DNA from: Deltaproteobacteria bacterium | GTDB taxonomy: Bacteria; Myxococcota_A; Polyangia; Haliangiales; Haliangiaceae | Direction of reading: 5' to 3' | Assembly (NCBI GenBank): GCA_020630875.1 | Contig: JAHDIH010000003.1 | Span: 83,971 to 147,970 of the forward strand | Length of the DNA stretch: 64,000 bases | In this document: one piece after another, positions 49,082 through 58,275 of the stretch | Layout of the letters: each line of letters begins with the position of its first letter | Position numbering within the stretch: the first letter of the stretch is position 1 | Made by a program: the position numbers and the translations under genes | Notes under the pieces: generated by a model | What the model saw: only the letters and a program-made list of their open reading frames with translations | What the model was told of the DNA's origin: nothing | Databases searched by the model: none

Positions 49082-50233
49082 ATGTCATACAATCTAACGT
49101 ACTCAGATGAACAACAAGCGCTCGTACAAACCGCGCGTGACTTTACCAAAAAAGAGATCATTCCAGTAGCTGGGAAATTGGACGAAGAAGGAAAGTTCCC
49201 AACTGAACTCCTAAAAAAGGCCTGGCAGACCGGACTCATGAATGCGGAAATTCCAGAGGAGTACGGTGGTCTGGGAGCCAACTGTCTTGACCATTGCTTG
49301 ATTCAAGAAGAAGTGGCCTACGGATGTCTCGGCATCAATACTTCATTGGCAGCGAACATGCTTGGGGCTATGCCCCTGCTTATTGCGGGAACACACGAAC
49401 AAAAGAAAGAATACTTCGGACGATTAACTTCTGAGCCGAATACTTTCGCAGCCTACTGCTGTTCTGAACCAGATGCCGGCTCCGATGTCGCGGGACTCTC
49501 CACCAAAGTGACCAAGCACGGCGACGACTACGTACTTAATGGACAAAAGCGATGGATCACCAATGGCGGCGTCGCCAACTGGTATACGGTTCTCGCAACT
49601 TCTGACAAGTCCAAGAAACATGGCGGAATTAGTGTTTTTGTAGTGGACGCCAACACTCCAGGGGTCAAAGTAGGACGCAAGGAAGACAAGTTAGGGCAAC
49701 GAGCCTCCAATACCACTGACGTAATTTTTGAAGATGTAAAAATTCCCAAGTCAGCGCTTATTGGTGAAGAAGGCAAGGGTTTCAAAGTGGCAATGAAAAC
49801 TTTTGACCGCAGCCGTCCTTGGATTGCTGCTGGCGCCGCGGGAGCGATTCGAAGAGCACTGGAAGAATCACGCAACTACGCGCTAGAGCGAAAAACTTTC
49901 GGTGTCCCGATTGCCAAACACCAATCAATTCAAAACATCGTTGCAGACATTGCGGTTTCCTATGAAGCCACCAGACTTCTATGTCACAAAGCAGCTTGGT
50001 CTGTAGACCAAGGGAAAATTGACTCGATTGTGTCATCGTACGCTAAACTTTATGGTGCAGATATGGCAATGAAAGCAGCAGTAGATGCGGTACAAGTTTT
50101 CGGTGGCTACGGCTACACTAAAGAGTATCCGGTAGAGAAGCTAATGCGAGACGCCAAACTTCTTCAAATCTATGAGGGAACATCGCAAATTCAGCGAATG
50201 GTTATTGCTCGTAACCTCTTTGCTTCTAAATAG
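49082..50233 (+). CDS. Acyl-CoA dehydrogenase (medium-chain-like)
   Basis: About 383 residues from ATG 49082 (MSYNLTYSDEQQ); a GTG at 49061 would extend it by seven. FAD-dependent oxidation of acyl-CoA to trans-2-enoyl-CoA. Motifs: CCSEPDAGSDVA in the N-terminal half (acyl-CoA/FAD binding), KRWITNGG, and the C-terminal IYEGTSQIQRM with the catalytic Glu, as in medium-chain-type and butyryl-CoA dehydrogenases. Cytosolic. No electron-transfer flavoprotein genes are nearby; it stands alone between the ccm operon and the symporter. Confidence 0.93.
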   Translation: MSYNLTYSDEQQALVQTARDFTKKEIIPVAGKLDEEGKFPTELLKKAWQTGLMNAEIPEEYGGLGANCLDHCLIQEEVAYGCLGINTSLAANMLGAMPLLIAGTHEQKKEYFGRLTSEPNTFAAYCCSEPDAGSDVAGLSTKVTKHGDDYVLNGQKRWITNGGVANWYTVLATSDKSKKHGGISVFVVDANTPGVKVGRKEDKLGQRASNTTDVIFEDVKIPKSALIGEEGKGFKVAMKTFDRSRPWIAAGAAGAIRRALEESRNYALERKTFGVPIAKHQSIQNIVADIAVSYEATRLLCHKAAWSVDQGKIDSIVSSYAKLYGADMAMKAAVDAVQVFGGYGYTKEYPVEKLMRDAKLLQIYEGTSQIQRMVIARNLFASK

Positions 50234-50288
50234 AACTCAGGCTTCATTTTTTGATGTAAATGGTCGCTTTCTGGCGTAGAAAACGTCG

Positions 50289-50546
50289 GTGAGCGACCTG
50301 AAACAAATTTACTGGCAAGCCAACCTAAAGTACGTATCTTGCCTGATGTCTCTGTGGGCATTGGTGTCTTTAGGATGTGGAGTACTCTGGGTTGACTACC
50401 TAGACCAATACCAAATAGGTGGCTTCCCACTCGGATTCTGGTTTGCTCAGCAAGGGGCCATCTACACCTTTATACTGATCACCATCGTCTATGTTGTCTT
50501 GATGAACCGTCTGGACCGAAGGCTTGCCAAGGAACGTATCTCATGA
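50289..50546 (+). CDS. DUF4212 small subunit of a sodium/solute symporter
   Basis: An 85-residue protein with two membrane helices (about 16-36 and 55-78). The sequence (YWQANLKYVSCLMSLWALVS, GGFPLGFWFAQQGAIYTFI) has the typical DUF4212 layout. Members sit directly before a sodium:solute symporter gene, as here, where the overlap is ATGA. Start is GTG 50289. Presumed small subunit of the transporter. Confidence 0.85.
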   Translation: MSDLKQIYWQANLKYVSCLMSLWALVSLGCGVLWVDYLDQYQIGGFPLGFWFAQQGAIYTFILITIVYVVLMNRLDRRLAKERIS

Positions 50547-52213
50547 GCGTTCGAGCATGGACACTCCTTCTCGTTGCACTATCGTTCGCGGTATACATTG
50601 GAATCGCGATTTGGACGCGCGCTCGCAATACCAAAGACTTCTACGTGGCGTCTGGAGGTGTGTCACCTCTGGTAAATGGAATGGCGACTGCGGCAGATTG
50701 GATGAGTGCCGCATCCTTCATTTCCATGGCAGGCTTAATCTCATTTATGGGAAGAGATGGGGCTGTGTATTTGATGGGATGGACTGGCGGCTACGTCCTT
50801 TTAGCTCTACTAATCGCGCCATACCTAAGAAAGTTCGGCAAGTATACGGTACCGGACTTTATAGGCGACCGATACTACTCACAAACCGCACGCGTACTTG
50901 CTGTAGTTTGCGCCATATTCATCTCCTTCACATACGTAGCAGGTCAAATGCGAGGGGTTGGAATCGTTTTTTCGAGGTTTCTAGATGTTGGCATTAACCA
51001 GGGCGTCTTAATCGGCATGGCCATTGTATTCTTCTATGCCGTACTTGGAGGTATGAAAGGCATCACGTACACGCAAGTCGCACAATACTGCATTTTGATT
51101 TTCGCTTACATGCTTCCCGCTATATTCATTAGCCTTATGATTACGGGCAATCCCATCCCACAGATCGGACTGGGAAGTACTGTCGACAGTGCAGAAAAAG
51201 GCGTCTACTTGCTCGACAAGTTGGATGGGCTGTCTACTTCACTTGGGTTCAATGCTTATACCTCTGGCAGTAAGTCAACCATCGACGTTCTGTTCATTAC
51301 CCTAGCTCTCATGGTCGGCACCGCCGGTTTACCTCACGTTATCGTTCGTTTTTATACTGTTAAGAAAGCCGCATCGGCCAGAGTCTCTGCGGTTTGGGCA
51401 CTTCTATTTATTGGTATTCTCTATACAACAGCTCCCGCGGTCGCGGCTTTCGCCCGGACTAATCTAATTGAAACCGTTGCTAACAAACCATACCAAGAGT
51501 CTCCTCCATGGTTTTTAGAGTGGGAATCTACCGGACTAATAAAATTCAACGACAAAAACAAAGATGGGCTCATCCAATACTTGGCAAACGAAGAAACTAA
51601 TGAGCTCACAGTAGACCGAGACATCATGGTTCTGGCCAATCCTGAAATCGCGAAACTTCCGAATTGGATTGTAGGGCTAGTTGCGGCAGGTGCTCTTGCT
51701 GCCGCCCTGTCGACTGCGGCAGGACTACTTCTAGTTATTTCGTCTGCGGTTGCTCACGATCTGCTAAAGAAGGGTTTCAAACCGGACATTTGCGAAAAAG
51801 GCGAGTTGCGCTCGGCGCGAGTCGCAGCAGGACTCGCGGTACTGATCGCCGGATACTTTGGAATTAATCCACCGGGATTTGTTGCACAAGTCGTTGCCTT
51901 TGCATTTGGACTTGCCGCGGCCACGTTCTTCCCTGCGATCCTTTTGGGAATTTTTACAAAATGGGTTAACAAAGAAGGTGCCATAGCGGGAATCATCTCC
52001 GGGCTAACTTTCACTACGTGCTACATTGTGTACTTTAAGTTTATAAACCCAAGCGCTAACACTCCTGCAAATTGGATTTGGGGAATTTCACCCGAAGGCA
52101 TAGGAAGTCTGGGAATGCTTATCAACTTTGCGGTATCGGTTACCGTTTCAAAAGTTACCCCTGCTCCACCTTCTAGTGTGGTGGACTTGGTTGAAAATAT
52201 CCGAACTCCTTAA
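50543..52213 (+). CDS. Sodium:solute symporter (VC_2705/ActP-like)
   Basis: A 556-residue SSS-family protein with about 13-14 helices. Landmarks: TRARNTKDFYVASGG near residue 27, GMATAADWMSAASFISMAGL, and a central GTAGLPHVIVRFYTVKKA stretch typical of acetate/monocarboxylate symporters of the VC_2705 branch. An insertion of about 60 residues (about 320-370; a KDKNKDGLIQYL segment resembling a Ca-binding loop) lies between helices. Pairs with the upstream DUF4212 subunit. Its stop shares the palindrome TTAA with the convergent LysR gene. Substrate is likely an organic acid, not proven. Confidence 0.88.
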   Translation: MSVRAWTLLLVALSFAVYIGIAIWTRARNTKDFYVASGGVSPLVNGMATAADWMSAASFISMAGLISFMGRDGAVYLMGWTGGYVLLALLIAPYLRKFGKYTVPDFIGDRYYSQTARVLAVVCAIFISFTYVAGQMRGVGIVFSRFLDVGINQGVLIGMAIVFFYAVLGGMKGITYTQVAQYCILIFAYMLPAIFISLMITGNPIPQIGLGSTVDSAEKGVYLLDKLDGLSTSLGFNAYTSGSKSTIDVLFITLALMVGTAGLPHVIVRFYTVKKAASARVSAVWALLFIGILYTTAPAVAAFARTNLIETVANKPYQESPPWFLEWESTGLIKFNDKNKDGLIQYLANEETNELTVDRDIMVLANPEIAKLPNWIVGLVAAGALAAALSTAAGLLLVISSAVAHDLLKKGFKPDICEKGELRSARVAAGLAVLIAGYFGINPPGFVAQVVAFAFGLAAATFFPAILLGIFTKWVNKEGAIAGIISGLTFTTCYIVYFKFINPSANTPANWIWGISPEGIGSLGMLINFAVSVTVSKVTPAPPSSVVDLVENIRTP

Positions 52214-53094
52214 CGAAGCGCAAACTCCTTCAAAAAACATCCTATGTCGCAAATGATATTTTTATGGGGGGAATCTTCTCTAAATATCAGTTTGAAAGTG
52301 TCAGAAAGAAGCGTGCGCTTTGGAAACAGCTCGACCAACTTGCCCTGTTTCACGAGCTTCTTGACGTAATATTCGGGCAAGACGGCGACCCCCTCGCCAT
52401 GGAGTACCACATCAGCAATCGCTTCTATTGTGCCGCCGCATACAACCTCTGAAAACAGTTGGGCAGAAAAGCCTTGCTTGCTATCCCTGAAGTAGCGAAA
52501 CAGAGGCAACGTCCGATCGACATCTACTAGTTTACGCCCTTCCAGTTGAGCTCTACTGGTAGTCCGCGAGAACACTTTTGCTGAACCAACCAATTTGTAA
52601 TTTTCCTCATGAAGTGTCACGAACGAAAGTTTGGGACCTAAAAGCTGATGAGAAGAAACCGCGCAGTCCAACTTACCGATGGAGACGAGGTCGTTTAACT
52701 CTAGAGCCGAACCAAAGTGAAGATCGACTCGCAACTTCGGGAACTGTTTCAACATTTTTCGCCTGGCTGGAACCAACCAAGAAACTCCTAATTCATGACG
52801 CGTTCCTATGAGCAAATGTGCAGGAGGGGTCTCTCCTGGCGCCATTGCAAGGAATAGGTCCTGCGCCTTTTTAAGTAGGGATTTCGCCTCAGGAAGAAGT
52901 AGCTGACCATTTTTACTAAGGGTTACCTTTCTTGTGGTTCGATGGAATAACGTAGCGCCGGCTTCTTCTTCCAACGCTTTAATACGTTGCCCCAGTGCTG
53001 CAGGCGTCAAGTTCATCCTGGCCGACGCGTTGCGGAAATTTAGTGTTTCTGCTGCGGCCACAAAGCAACGTAAGGATTCTAGTGACAGGTTCAT
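52210..53094 (-). CDS. LysR-family transcriptional regulator
   Basis: A 294-residue regulator. N-terminal winged helix-turn-helix (MNLSLESLRCFVAAAETLNF, then ASARMNLTPAALGQRIKALE, about 1-60), followed by a substrate-binding domain of about 200 residues. Divergent from the intradiol dioxygenase gene, whose start is 75 bp away, with an inverted repeat in between; LysR regulators typically control the divergent neighbour and themselves. The inducer is unknown. Its stop codon overlaps the symporter stop at TTAA. Confidence 0.9.
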   Translation of the reverse strand: MNLSLESLRCFVAAAETLNFRNASARMNLTPAALGQRIKALEEEAGATLFHRTTRKVTLSKNGQLLLPEAKSLLKKAQDLFLAMAPGETPPAHLLIGTRHELGVSWLVPARRKMLKQFPKLRVDLHFGSALELNDLVSIGKLDCAVSSHQLLGPKLSFVTLHEENYKLVGSAKVFSRTTSRAQLEGRKLVDVDRTLPLFRYFRDSKQGFSAQLFSEVVCGGTIEAIADVVLHGEGVAVLPEYYVKKLVKQGKLVELFPKRTLLSDTFKLIFREDSPHKNIICDIGCFLKEFALR

Positions 53095-53115
53095 TGTATT
53101 GATTATCTATACAAT
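53093..53115. promoter_or_regulatory. Candidate LysR operator (ATTGTAT-N9-ATACAAT)
   Basis: A perfect 7-bp inverted repeat with a 9-base spacer at the very start of the LysR gene, in the 74-bp gap to the dioxygenase gene. A second, shorter pair (CAAT-N6-ATTG) follows at about 53128-53141. The arrangement suits LysR proteins, which bind imperfect dyads with a T-N11-A core and often a second weaker site. It could mediate autoregulation and activation of the divergent gene. Confidence 0.55.
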
Positions 53116-53168
53116 AGAAGAAACAATATACCGATTGTGCAAATTAATTTTGCAAGTAATATAACTTT

Positions 53169-53789
53169 ATGAAAAATGAGCTCACAAGAAGAGAGGTACT
53201 AAAGAAATTCGGCCTAGCAGGTTCTAGCATCGCGCTATTGTCGGCGTGCGGTAGAGACAGCACTCCACCTCTTCGACCAGATGCACGTTTGCCAAATGAC
53301 GCCGCCCCTGCCAGTCAATGTGATTTGACCGATGGCGATATCGAAGGCCCATTTCATCAGGATAACTCTCCCTCCAAAAACGATTTTTTTACCGACGCGG
53401 TTGGTGGCGTAGAGCTACTTCTTGTTGGCACGGTCAAAAATAGCAACTGCATTCCGCTGTCAGGAATTTTGATTGATATTTGGCAAGCAGACAGCCAAGG
53501 GCAATATCCTGACAATCTGTTTCGAGGTCGCCAACTTACCAACGACTCTGGTGAGTATTCTCTAAGGAGTATTGTGCCTGGAAGGTACCTAAACGGAAAC
53601 ACCTTCAGGCCAGCTCACCTGCATATTAAAGTCGGTAGTGGCAGCTCGGAACTGACCACTCAACTCTACTTCCCTGACGACCCTTTCAATGCAGAAGACC
53701 CATGGTTTGATGAAGCAAGGATGGTTACGGTGACCTCGGAAACGGCAATCAGAATTGAAGCGAGCTACGACTTCGTTTACGACAACTAA
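53169..53789 (+). CDS. Exported intradiol ring-cleavage dioxygenase-like protein
   Basis: A 206-residue protein with a Tat-like signal (TRREVLKKFGLAGSSIALL) ending in lipobox LSAC (Cys 27), so probably a Tat-exported lipoprotein. The mature part is an intradiol dioxygenase fold: the Fe(III) ligands of the family are two Tyr and two His, and matching residues occur in IWQADSQGQYPDN (first Tyr) and PGRYLNGNTFRPAHLHI (second Tyr and both His). Cytosolic catechol and protocatechuate dioxygenases use the same set. An extracytoplasmic location is unusual for catabolic enzymes; similar lipoproteins of unknown substrate are known in several phyla. Divergent LysR regulator. Confidence 0.82.
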   Translation: MKNELTRREVLKKFGLAGSSIALLSACGRDSTPPLRPDARLPNDAAPASQCDLTDGDIEGPFHQDNSPSKNDFFTDAVGGVELLLVGTVKNSNCIPLSGILIDIWQADSQGQYPDNLFRGRQLTNDSGEYSLRSIVPGRYLNGNTFRPAHLHIKVGSGSSELTTQLYFPDDPFNAEDPWFDEARMVTVTSETAIRIEASYDFVYDN

Positions 53790-53790
53790 A

Positions 53791-56544
53791 CTATTCTTGA
53801 AGCGCTAATTTGGCAGCTTTGCCGTTTTTCCCCTTGGGATCTTTTGCGAGGACTTTTTGGTACATGTTTCTCGCGGCGCTTTTCTTACCTAGTTTCGTTA
53901 GAATGTGACCATGCAACAAGAGTGTAGAAGAGCTCGAGCCCGCATTCTTGACGTAGCCATAGGCGGCGCGATTATTCCCTAGTTGAAACTCAGACAGAGC
54001 TGCCAAGTAGTTTGCTCGCCGTGCGATGCCACTATCTCCGGCGTCTTTAGCCTTTCTAAGTGCAAGTTTCGCTGACTGGCGCGTCGTTCGCCATTTGTAC
54101 TTTTTCTTTCCGGCTAACGCTTTATTTAGGGCCGATGCCGCCTCGCGCTTCGCTTTTGCTCTTCGTTCCTTTTTTGTCAACTTTGGCGCAGACGATTGAG
54201 AACTAGAAGCAACGGTTTCTACTTTAGCAGCGTCAGTCTCCACCGCCGCATCCAAGAGCTTGCGGGAAGCATCAATAGGCCTAGCATCGATTGGTGCATC
54301 AGGCACCGCGTCTGCCATGGCGTCTGGGGCTGCATCAAAGTACTGAAATGCGGGAGCTGGTTGCGGCGCAAGTACCCCGGAAAAATATACAGCTGCTGCA
54401 GCTCCTGCGAGTGCGAGTACAGTGAGGGCTGACCACAACAACCACCGAGACTGCTTTGCCTCCATCACGGGCAGATCGGCCGTCATTGCTGGCATGGCAC
54501 GCGTTGCGATTCGGTGTGAATCTTCTGGACTCTGGTACGTTGGCTCTGAGGAAAACCTTGAAACCAACTCTGACATTTCCAACATTGTCTGAGGCCGCTC
54601 GCTTGGGTTTCTGGCCATGGACTTGGCAACCACGTCGGATACATCTTGTGGTATCTGAGGATTTAGTGAGTTCACTAACGGTGGGTCGACCGTAGCCTTC
54701 GCAGACAAAATCTCCATGAAGTTCTCTCCAGAATACGGAGGACGCCCCACTAACATCTCGTACAATATGGCACCAACCGAATAGACGTCGGACCTAACAT
54801 CAGCGGGCCTACCGGCGGCTTGTTCTGGCGCCATGTATTCCGGCGTTCCAACTGCGACTCCCGGCGTCGTAAGCTTACGCTCTCTTGCTTCTTCAGCTTC
54901 TATATTTTTGGCAATTCCAAAATCTAATATTTTTACAAATGGAGCCCCAGAGCGAGTATGAGTTACCAAAAGATTTTCAGGTTTCAAGTCGCGATGAACA
55001 ATACCAGCAGCATGCGCTGAAGCTAGCGCATCGCAAACTTGTAGAATCAGCTCTCGCGCGACCGGTATTTCCAATGCGCCTTTTTCTTCCAAGACGTCGC
55101 AGAGATCTTTCCCCTCCAGGTACTCCATCACGAAATATGCCGAGCCATCCGCCGTGGTACCAGAGTCCGTGATGTCAACGATATGTTTGTTACCAATACT
55201 TGCGGCTGCCCTGGCCTCTCGCCGAAAGCGCTCCACCAAATCTGGCATTGACTGATAGACGGGATGCAACACTTTGATCGCAACCCTCTTTGCGATCTCC
55301 ACGTGTTCGGCGCTGTACACTCGCCCCATGCCACCCTCGCCGATTAAACGTTCAACGCGATAGCGGCCGTCCAGGACTGACCCGACAAGTTCCTCCGTTC
55401 CTAGCGGGTTTTCGCGAGAACCAACGCCTTTATTTTCATTGCGCCTATCCTCATCGAGCCTTCGATCGATAGACTGAGCACCACGGTCGTCGGCTCGTCG
55501 TCCTGTTTTTCCTTGTTGTCTGAGAGGAAGTTTTGATCGACCACCAAATCTGGTGACTCCCTTTTTGAGAGTATCTAAGAGCTCACTGTTTCGAGTTTCT
55601 TCAGCTTCAATGTCTTCGATGAAAAGTTCTCTTAGGAATCCTTGAATCCTAGACGAGTCGGTTGTCGGAGCATGCTTTGACAACCACTTAGTTAAATCCC
55701 GCTGCATCTCGGACAAGTTTTTGTATCGGTTTTCCGCCAAAGGACTCAAAGACTTACTGCAAATGACATCGAGCTCTGCCCCTACCCTTTTTGTCGCGGT
55801 GGATGGCAGTGGCGCTTCTTCATTTTTTGCGCGGTCTATCAGCGCCTTTGGTTTGTCTTGTTGGCTAGGATAAAGTTGTCTGCCTGTCAGAAGTTCCCAA
55901 AGCACAATCCCTAGCGCGTATTGATCGGACCTGCCGTCTAACTCTTCGCCTCGGGCTTGTTCCGGTGACATGTACGAGACTTTCCCGTAAACGACTCCTG
56001 GCGCGGTCTTTTCTGTTTTGATCGTCGAGGTAGCCAAACCAAAGTCGGTTAGTTTCACTTCTCCCGAATAGGAAACCATCACGTTCGGCGGAGATACGTC
56101 GCGATGAACCAGTCCAAGCGTCGGGAACGAATGCGCGTAAGCCAACCCTCGACATAACTCTCGAATTAGGTAAACCGCAACGTCGACAGGAAACGCGACA
56201 CGTTTTTGCGCGCACCGATTCCAAATGGCTCTAAGATCTTGGCCGGCAACGTATTCCATCGCGACAAAAAGTTCGCCGCCAACGGTGCCTGCATCAAAAA
56301 CGGGAACCAAGTTGGAGTGAGCAAGCTTTACAACAACCTTCGCTTCATCTCTAAACCGCGCTTTGTATTCCTCATCGGCCAGGTGCGGCAACACCGTTTT
56401 AATTGCGACCAGGCGCGGCATTCCAGCTTCACCGGCCGCAGCCAGATACAGTGCTCCCATCCCCCCTTTAGCCAATGGGGAGAGCAAGTAGTATCTACCA
56501 AATTCCAACGGAAAGTCGGTATGTGACTGCTGCAAGTTCTCCAT
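53791..56544 (-). CDS. Membrane Ser/Thr protein kinase with two kinase domains
   Basis: A 917-residue Hanks-type kinase. Kinase 1: glycine-rich loop AKGGMG (25-30), Lys49, catalytic HRDVSPPN (147-154; Ser in place of the usual Lys, common in Myxococcota), DFG 167-169. Kinase 2: GEGGMG (402-407), Lys424, HRDLKPEN (517-524), DFG 541-543. A single membrane helix (about 701-723), an Asp/Ala/Pro-rich linker and TPR-like repeats (about 810-917) follow, so the kinases face the cytosol and the repeats the periplasm. Both domains keep the catalytic Asp. No phosphatase gene is adjacent. It ends 1 bp after the dioxygenase gene on the opposite strand. Confidence 0.88.
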   Translation of the reverse strand: MENLQQSHTDFPLEFGRYYLLSPLAKGGMGALYLAAAGEAGMPRLVAIKTVLPHLADEEYKARFRDEAKVVVKLAHSNLVPVFDAGTVGGELFVAMEYVAGQDLRAIWNRCAQKRVAFPVDVAVYLIRELCRGLAYAHSFPTLGLVHRDVSPPNVMVSYSGEVKLTDFGLATSTIKTEKTAPGVVYGKVSYMSPEQARGEELDGRSDQYALGIVLWELLTGRQLYPSQQDKPKALIDRAKNEEAPLPSTATKRVGAELDVICSKSLSPLAENRYKNLSEMQRDLTKWLSKHAPTTDSSRIQGFLRELFIEDIEAEETRNSELLDTLKKGVTRFGGRSKLPLRQQGKTGRRADDRGAQSIDRRLDEDRRNENKGVGSRENPLGTEELVGSVLDGRYRVERLIGEGGMGRVYSAEHVEIAKRVAIKVLHPVYQSMPDLVERFRREARAAASIGNKHIVDITDSGTTADGSAYFVMEYLEGKDLCDVLEEKGALEIPVARELILQVCDALASAHAAGIVHRDLKPENLLVTHTRSGAPFVKILDFGIAKNIEAEEARERKLTTPGVAVGTPEYMAPEQAAGRPADVRSDVYSVGAILYEMLVGRPPYSGENFMEILSAKATVDPPLVNSLNPQIPQDVSDVVAKSMARNPSERPQTMLEMSELVSRFSSEPTYQSPEDSHRIATRAMPAMTADLPVMEAKQSRWLLWSALTVLALAGAAAAVYFSGVLAPQPAPAFQYFDAAPDAMADAVPDAPIDARPIDASRKLLDAAVETDAAKVETVASSSQSSAPKLTKKERRAKAKREAASALNKALAGKKKYKWRTTRQSAKLALRKAKDAGDSGIARRANYLAALSEFQLGNNRAAYGYVKNAGSSSSTLLLHGHILTKLGKKSAARNMYQKVLAKDPKGKNGKAAKLALQE

Positions 56545-56627
56545 TTTAATACGCTACCTTAGGCTACCAAACGTAATACCAGGTTGGCAGTTGTAAGGCG
56601 CTAAAGTTCGCACTACTATTAGCCCAC

Positions 56628-57929
56628 ATGGGAGTACAACGCATACTTGTAGTTGACGATAGCTCTACTATCCGACAAGTAGTTTCGTTGATTCTCACCA
56701 AAGCAGGAATTGATGTCACCGTCGCTGAAGACGGAGAAGAAGGCCTAAAACTGGTAAAATCCAATAGTTTTGACCTGATACTTCTCGACTTCGTCATGCC
56801 GAAGGTAAACGGCCACCAGTTCTGTCAGTCCCTGATAGACTTCAAAGACCCGCCTCCTGTAGTTCTGATGAGCGCCCGAGGCGATCAGATAGGAGATCGC
56901 TTCGTGAGCCAAAATCGGGTGGTAGATTACATCACGAAGCCTTTTTCACCCGAAAGCTTACTTGCTGTCACGGATGCTGCGATGCGTCAGAAACAACCTA
57001 GGGTTCGAGGCCTTACGGTGGCTCCTGAAACCAAACGAAGTAATTTGCTTTCCAACCTAAGAGCGAGTCTTGCGAAACGTTTAGCGGATGCTGGAATCTT
57101 AGACTCTACAATGCGGGAGGCTTTCGTTGAATTTTTCGATGATAACCTGACCGTAGAGTTTGCAAGAAACGTGCTTACGCAAGCCAACAACTCTCTTGCC
57201 ATGTATGGAAACCTTTCCATATTGCCACTAGCTGAAATTTTGCAGCTACTCGAACTTCAAAATCAAACTGGAATCCTGTGGGTACGTAGTCGTCATCAAA
57301 CAGCAAGAATTGCGTTTTTAAAAGGAAAGTTGATGCTTGCACTCGGAAGCGGCCTTTCTGGAGAGCACGTCTTTGGCAAAATTGTAATCAGAGAAAACTT
57401 ACTGAGCGAGCAAGAGCTGAACGATCTACTCAAAACGCGAGCGTCCACCAGCGCACCAATAGGAAAATTTCTTGTCGGCTGCGGAAAACTTACTGAAGAA
57501 CAACTGCAACACGTTTTGAAGAAACAAACGTGTGAGATTATTTACGAGACGTTGCGTTGGCAAAAAGGAACATTTGAATTCGAAACGCTTGATGAACTTC
57601 CTAGAAACGTAACTTCTGCGCAGATTACCGTTGGCGTGCAAGGGTTGGTAATGGAGGGGCTCCGTAGGATCGACGAATGGCACCTGATAGAAGATGAGAT
57701 CAGAGACTTCGACGAAGTATTTTTGGCGTGCAATCAAAACCAAACCCATTGGGGAGAGGCCGAGCTAACGCTGCAAGAAAAGAAGATACTATCAATGTTG
57801 GACGGTCAGACTACGCTTAAAGAAGTAATACAGTCTTCGCACTCGACTTCGTTTGATGTTGCCAACATCGTGTATCGATTTCTAACCGCCAAACTAGTTA
57901 AGAGAGCTCGAAGTTCCGTTGAAAGATGA
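56628..57929 (+). CDS. Response regulator with PATAN (DUF4388) output domain
   Basis: A 433-residue protein. Receiver domain (1-120): acidic pocket Asp10/Asp11, phosphorylation site Asp54, Lys104 in YITKPF. From about residue 195 a PATAN/DUF4388 domain begins (GNLSILPLAEILQLLELQNQ), found in signalling proteins linked to surface behaviour and exopolysaccharide in Myxococcota and Deltaproteobacteria. The last 60 residues form a winged-helix-like part (DGQTTLKEVIQSS). No DNA-binding motif of OmpR or NarL type. It overlaps the CheW-like gene by 11 bp. Confidence 0.82.
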   Translation: MGVQRILVVDDSSTIRQVVSLILTKAGIDVTVAEDGEEGLKLVKSNSFDLILLDFVMPKVNGHQFCQSLIDFKDPPPVVLMSARGDQIGDRFVSQNRVVDYITKPFSPESLLAVTDAAMRQKQPRVRGLTVAPETKRSNLLSNLRASLAKRLADAGILDSTMREAFVEFFDDNLTVEFARNVLTQANNSLAMYGNLSILPLAEILQLLELQNQTGILWVRSRHQTARIAFLKGKLMLALGSGLSGEHVFGKIVIRENLLSEQELNDLLKTRASTSAPIGKFLVGCGKLTEEQLQHVLKKQTCEIIYETLRWQKGTFEFETLDELPRNVTSAQITVGVQGLVMEGLRRIDEWHLIEDEIRDFDEVFLACNQNQTHWGEAELTLQEKKILSMLDGQTTLKEVIQSSHSTSFDVANIVYRFLTAKLVKRARSSVER

Positions 57930-58275
57930 ACCAGTCGTAATAGTTAGGTGCGATAGCGATATCGTGGCACTAGCTGGTGGCGTACAGATTGACAAACTCT
58001 CTCGAGTCACAAAACTGCCGCTGCCGTCTCCACCGCTAAAAGGACTGATTAACATCGATGGTACTATTGCCTCACTGATAAGTTGGGCCGGCGATGCCAA
58101 CCACTGGATTATGCTAACCCACGAACGCGAGGCGTTTGTGGTTGAAGTCTCAGAAGTAATCGGTACATCTCGAGTTGCACTTGATGCTGCGTCCGTAGAA
58201 TTTTCTGGTTCCCTAATTGGGGTGACGCGTCCTCGAGAACTTTACCAACAGATTTCTAAACGGATGACTAAATAG
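57919..58275 (+). CDS. CheW-like coupling domain protein
   Basis: A 118-residue single-domain protein with a TTG start at 57919 (inside the upstream gene). The pattern of two small beta barrels and the stretch LPSPPLKGLINIDGTIASLI match the CheW fold, in which 'G..N..G....V/LI' is the typical turn. It is on the short side and some CheW positions are changed. Lies between the receiver-PATAN and the CheA-like kinase genes, with end overlaps on both sides. Confidence 0.7.
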   Translation: MKDEPVVIVRCDSDIVALAGGVQIDKLSRVTKLPLPSPPLKGLINIDGTIASLISWAGDANHWIMLTHEREAFVVEVSEVIGTSRVALDAASVEFSGSLIGVTRPRELYQQISKRMTK

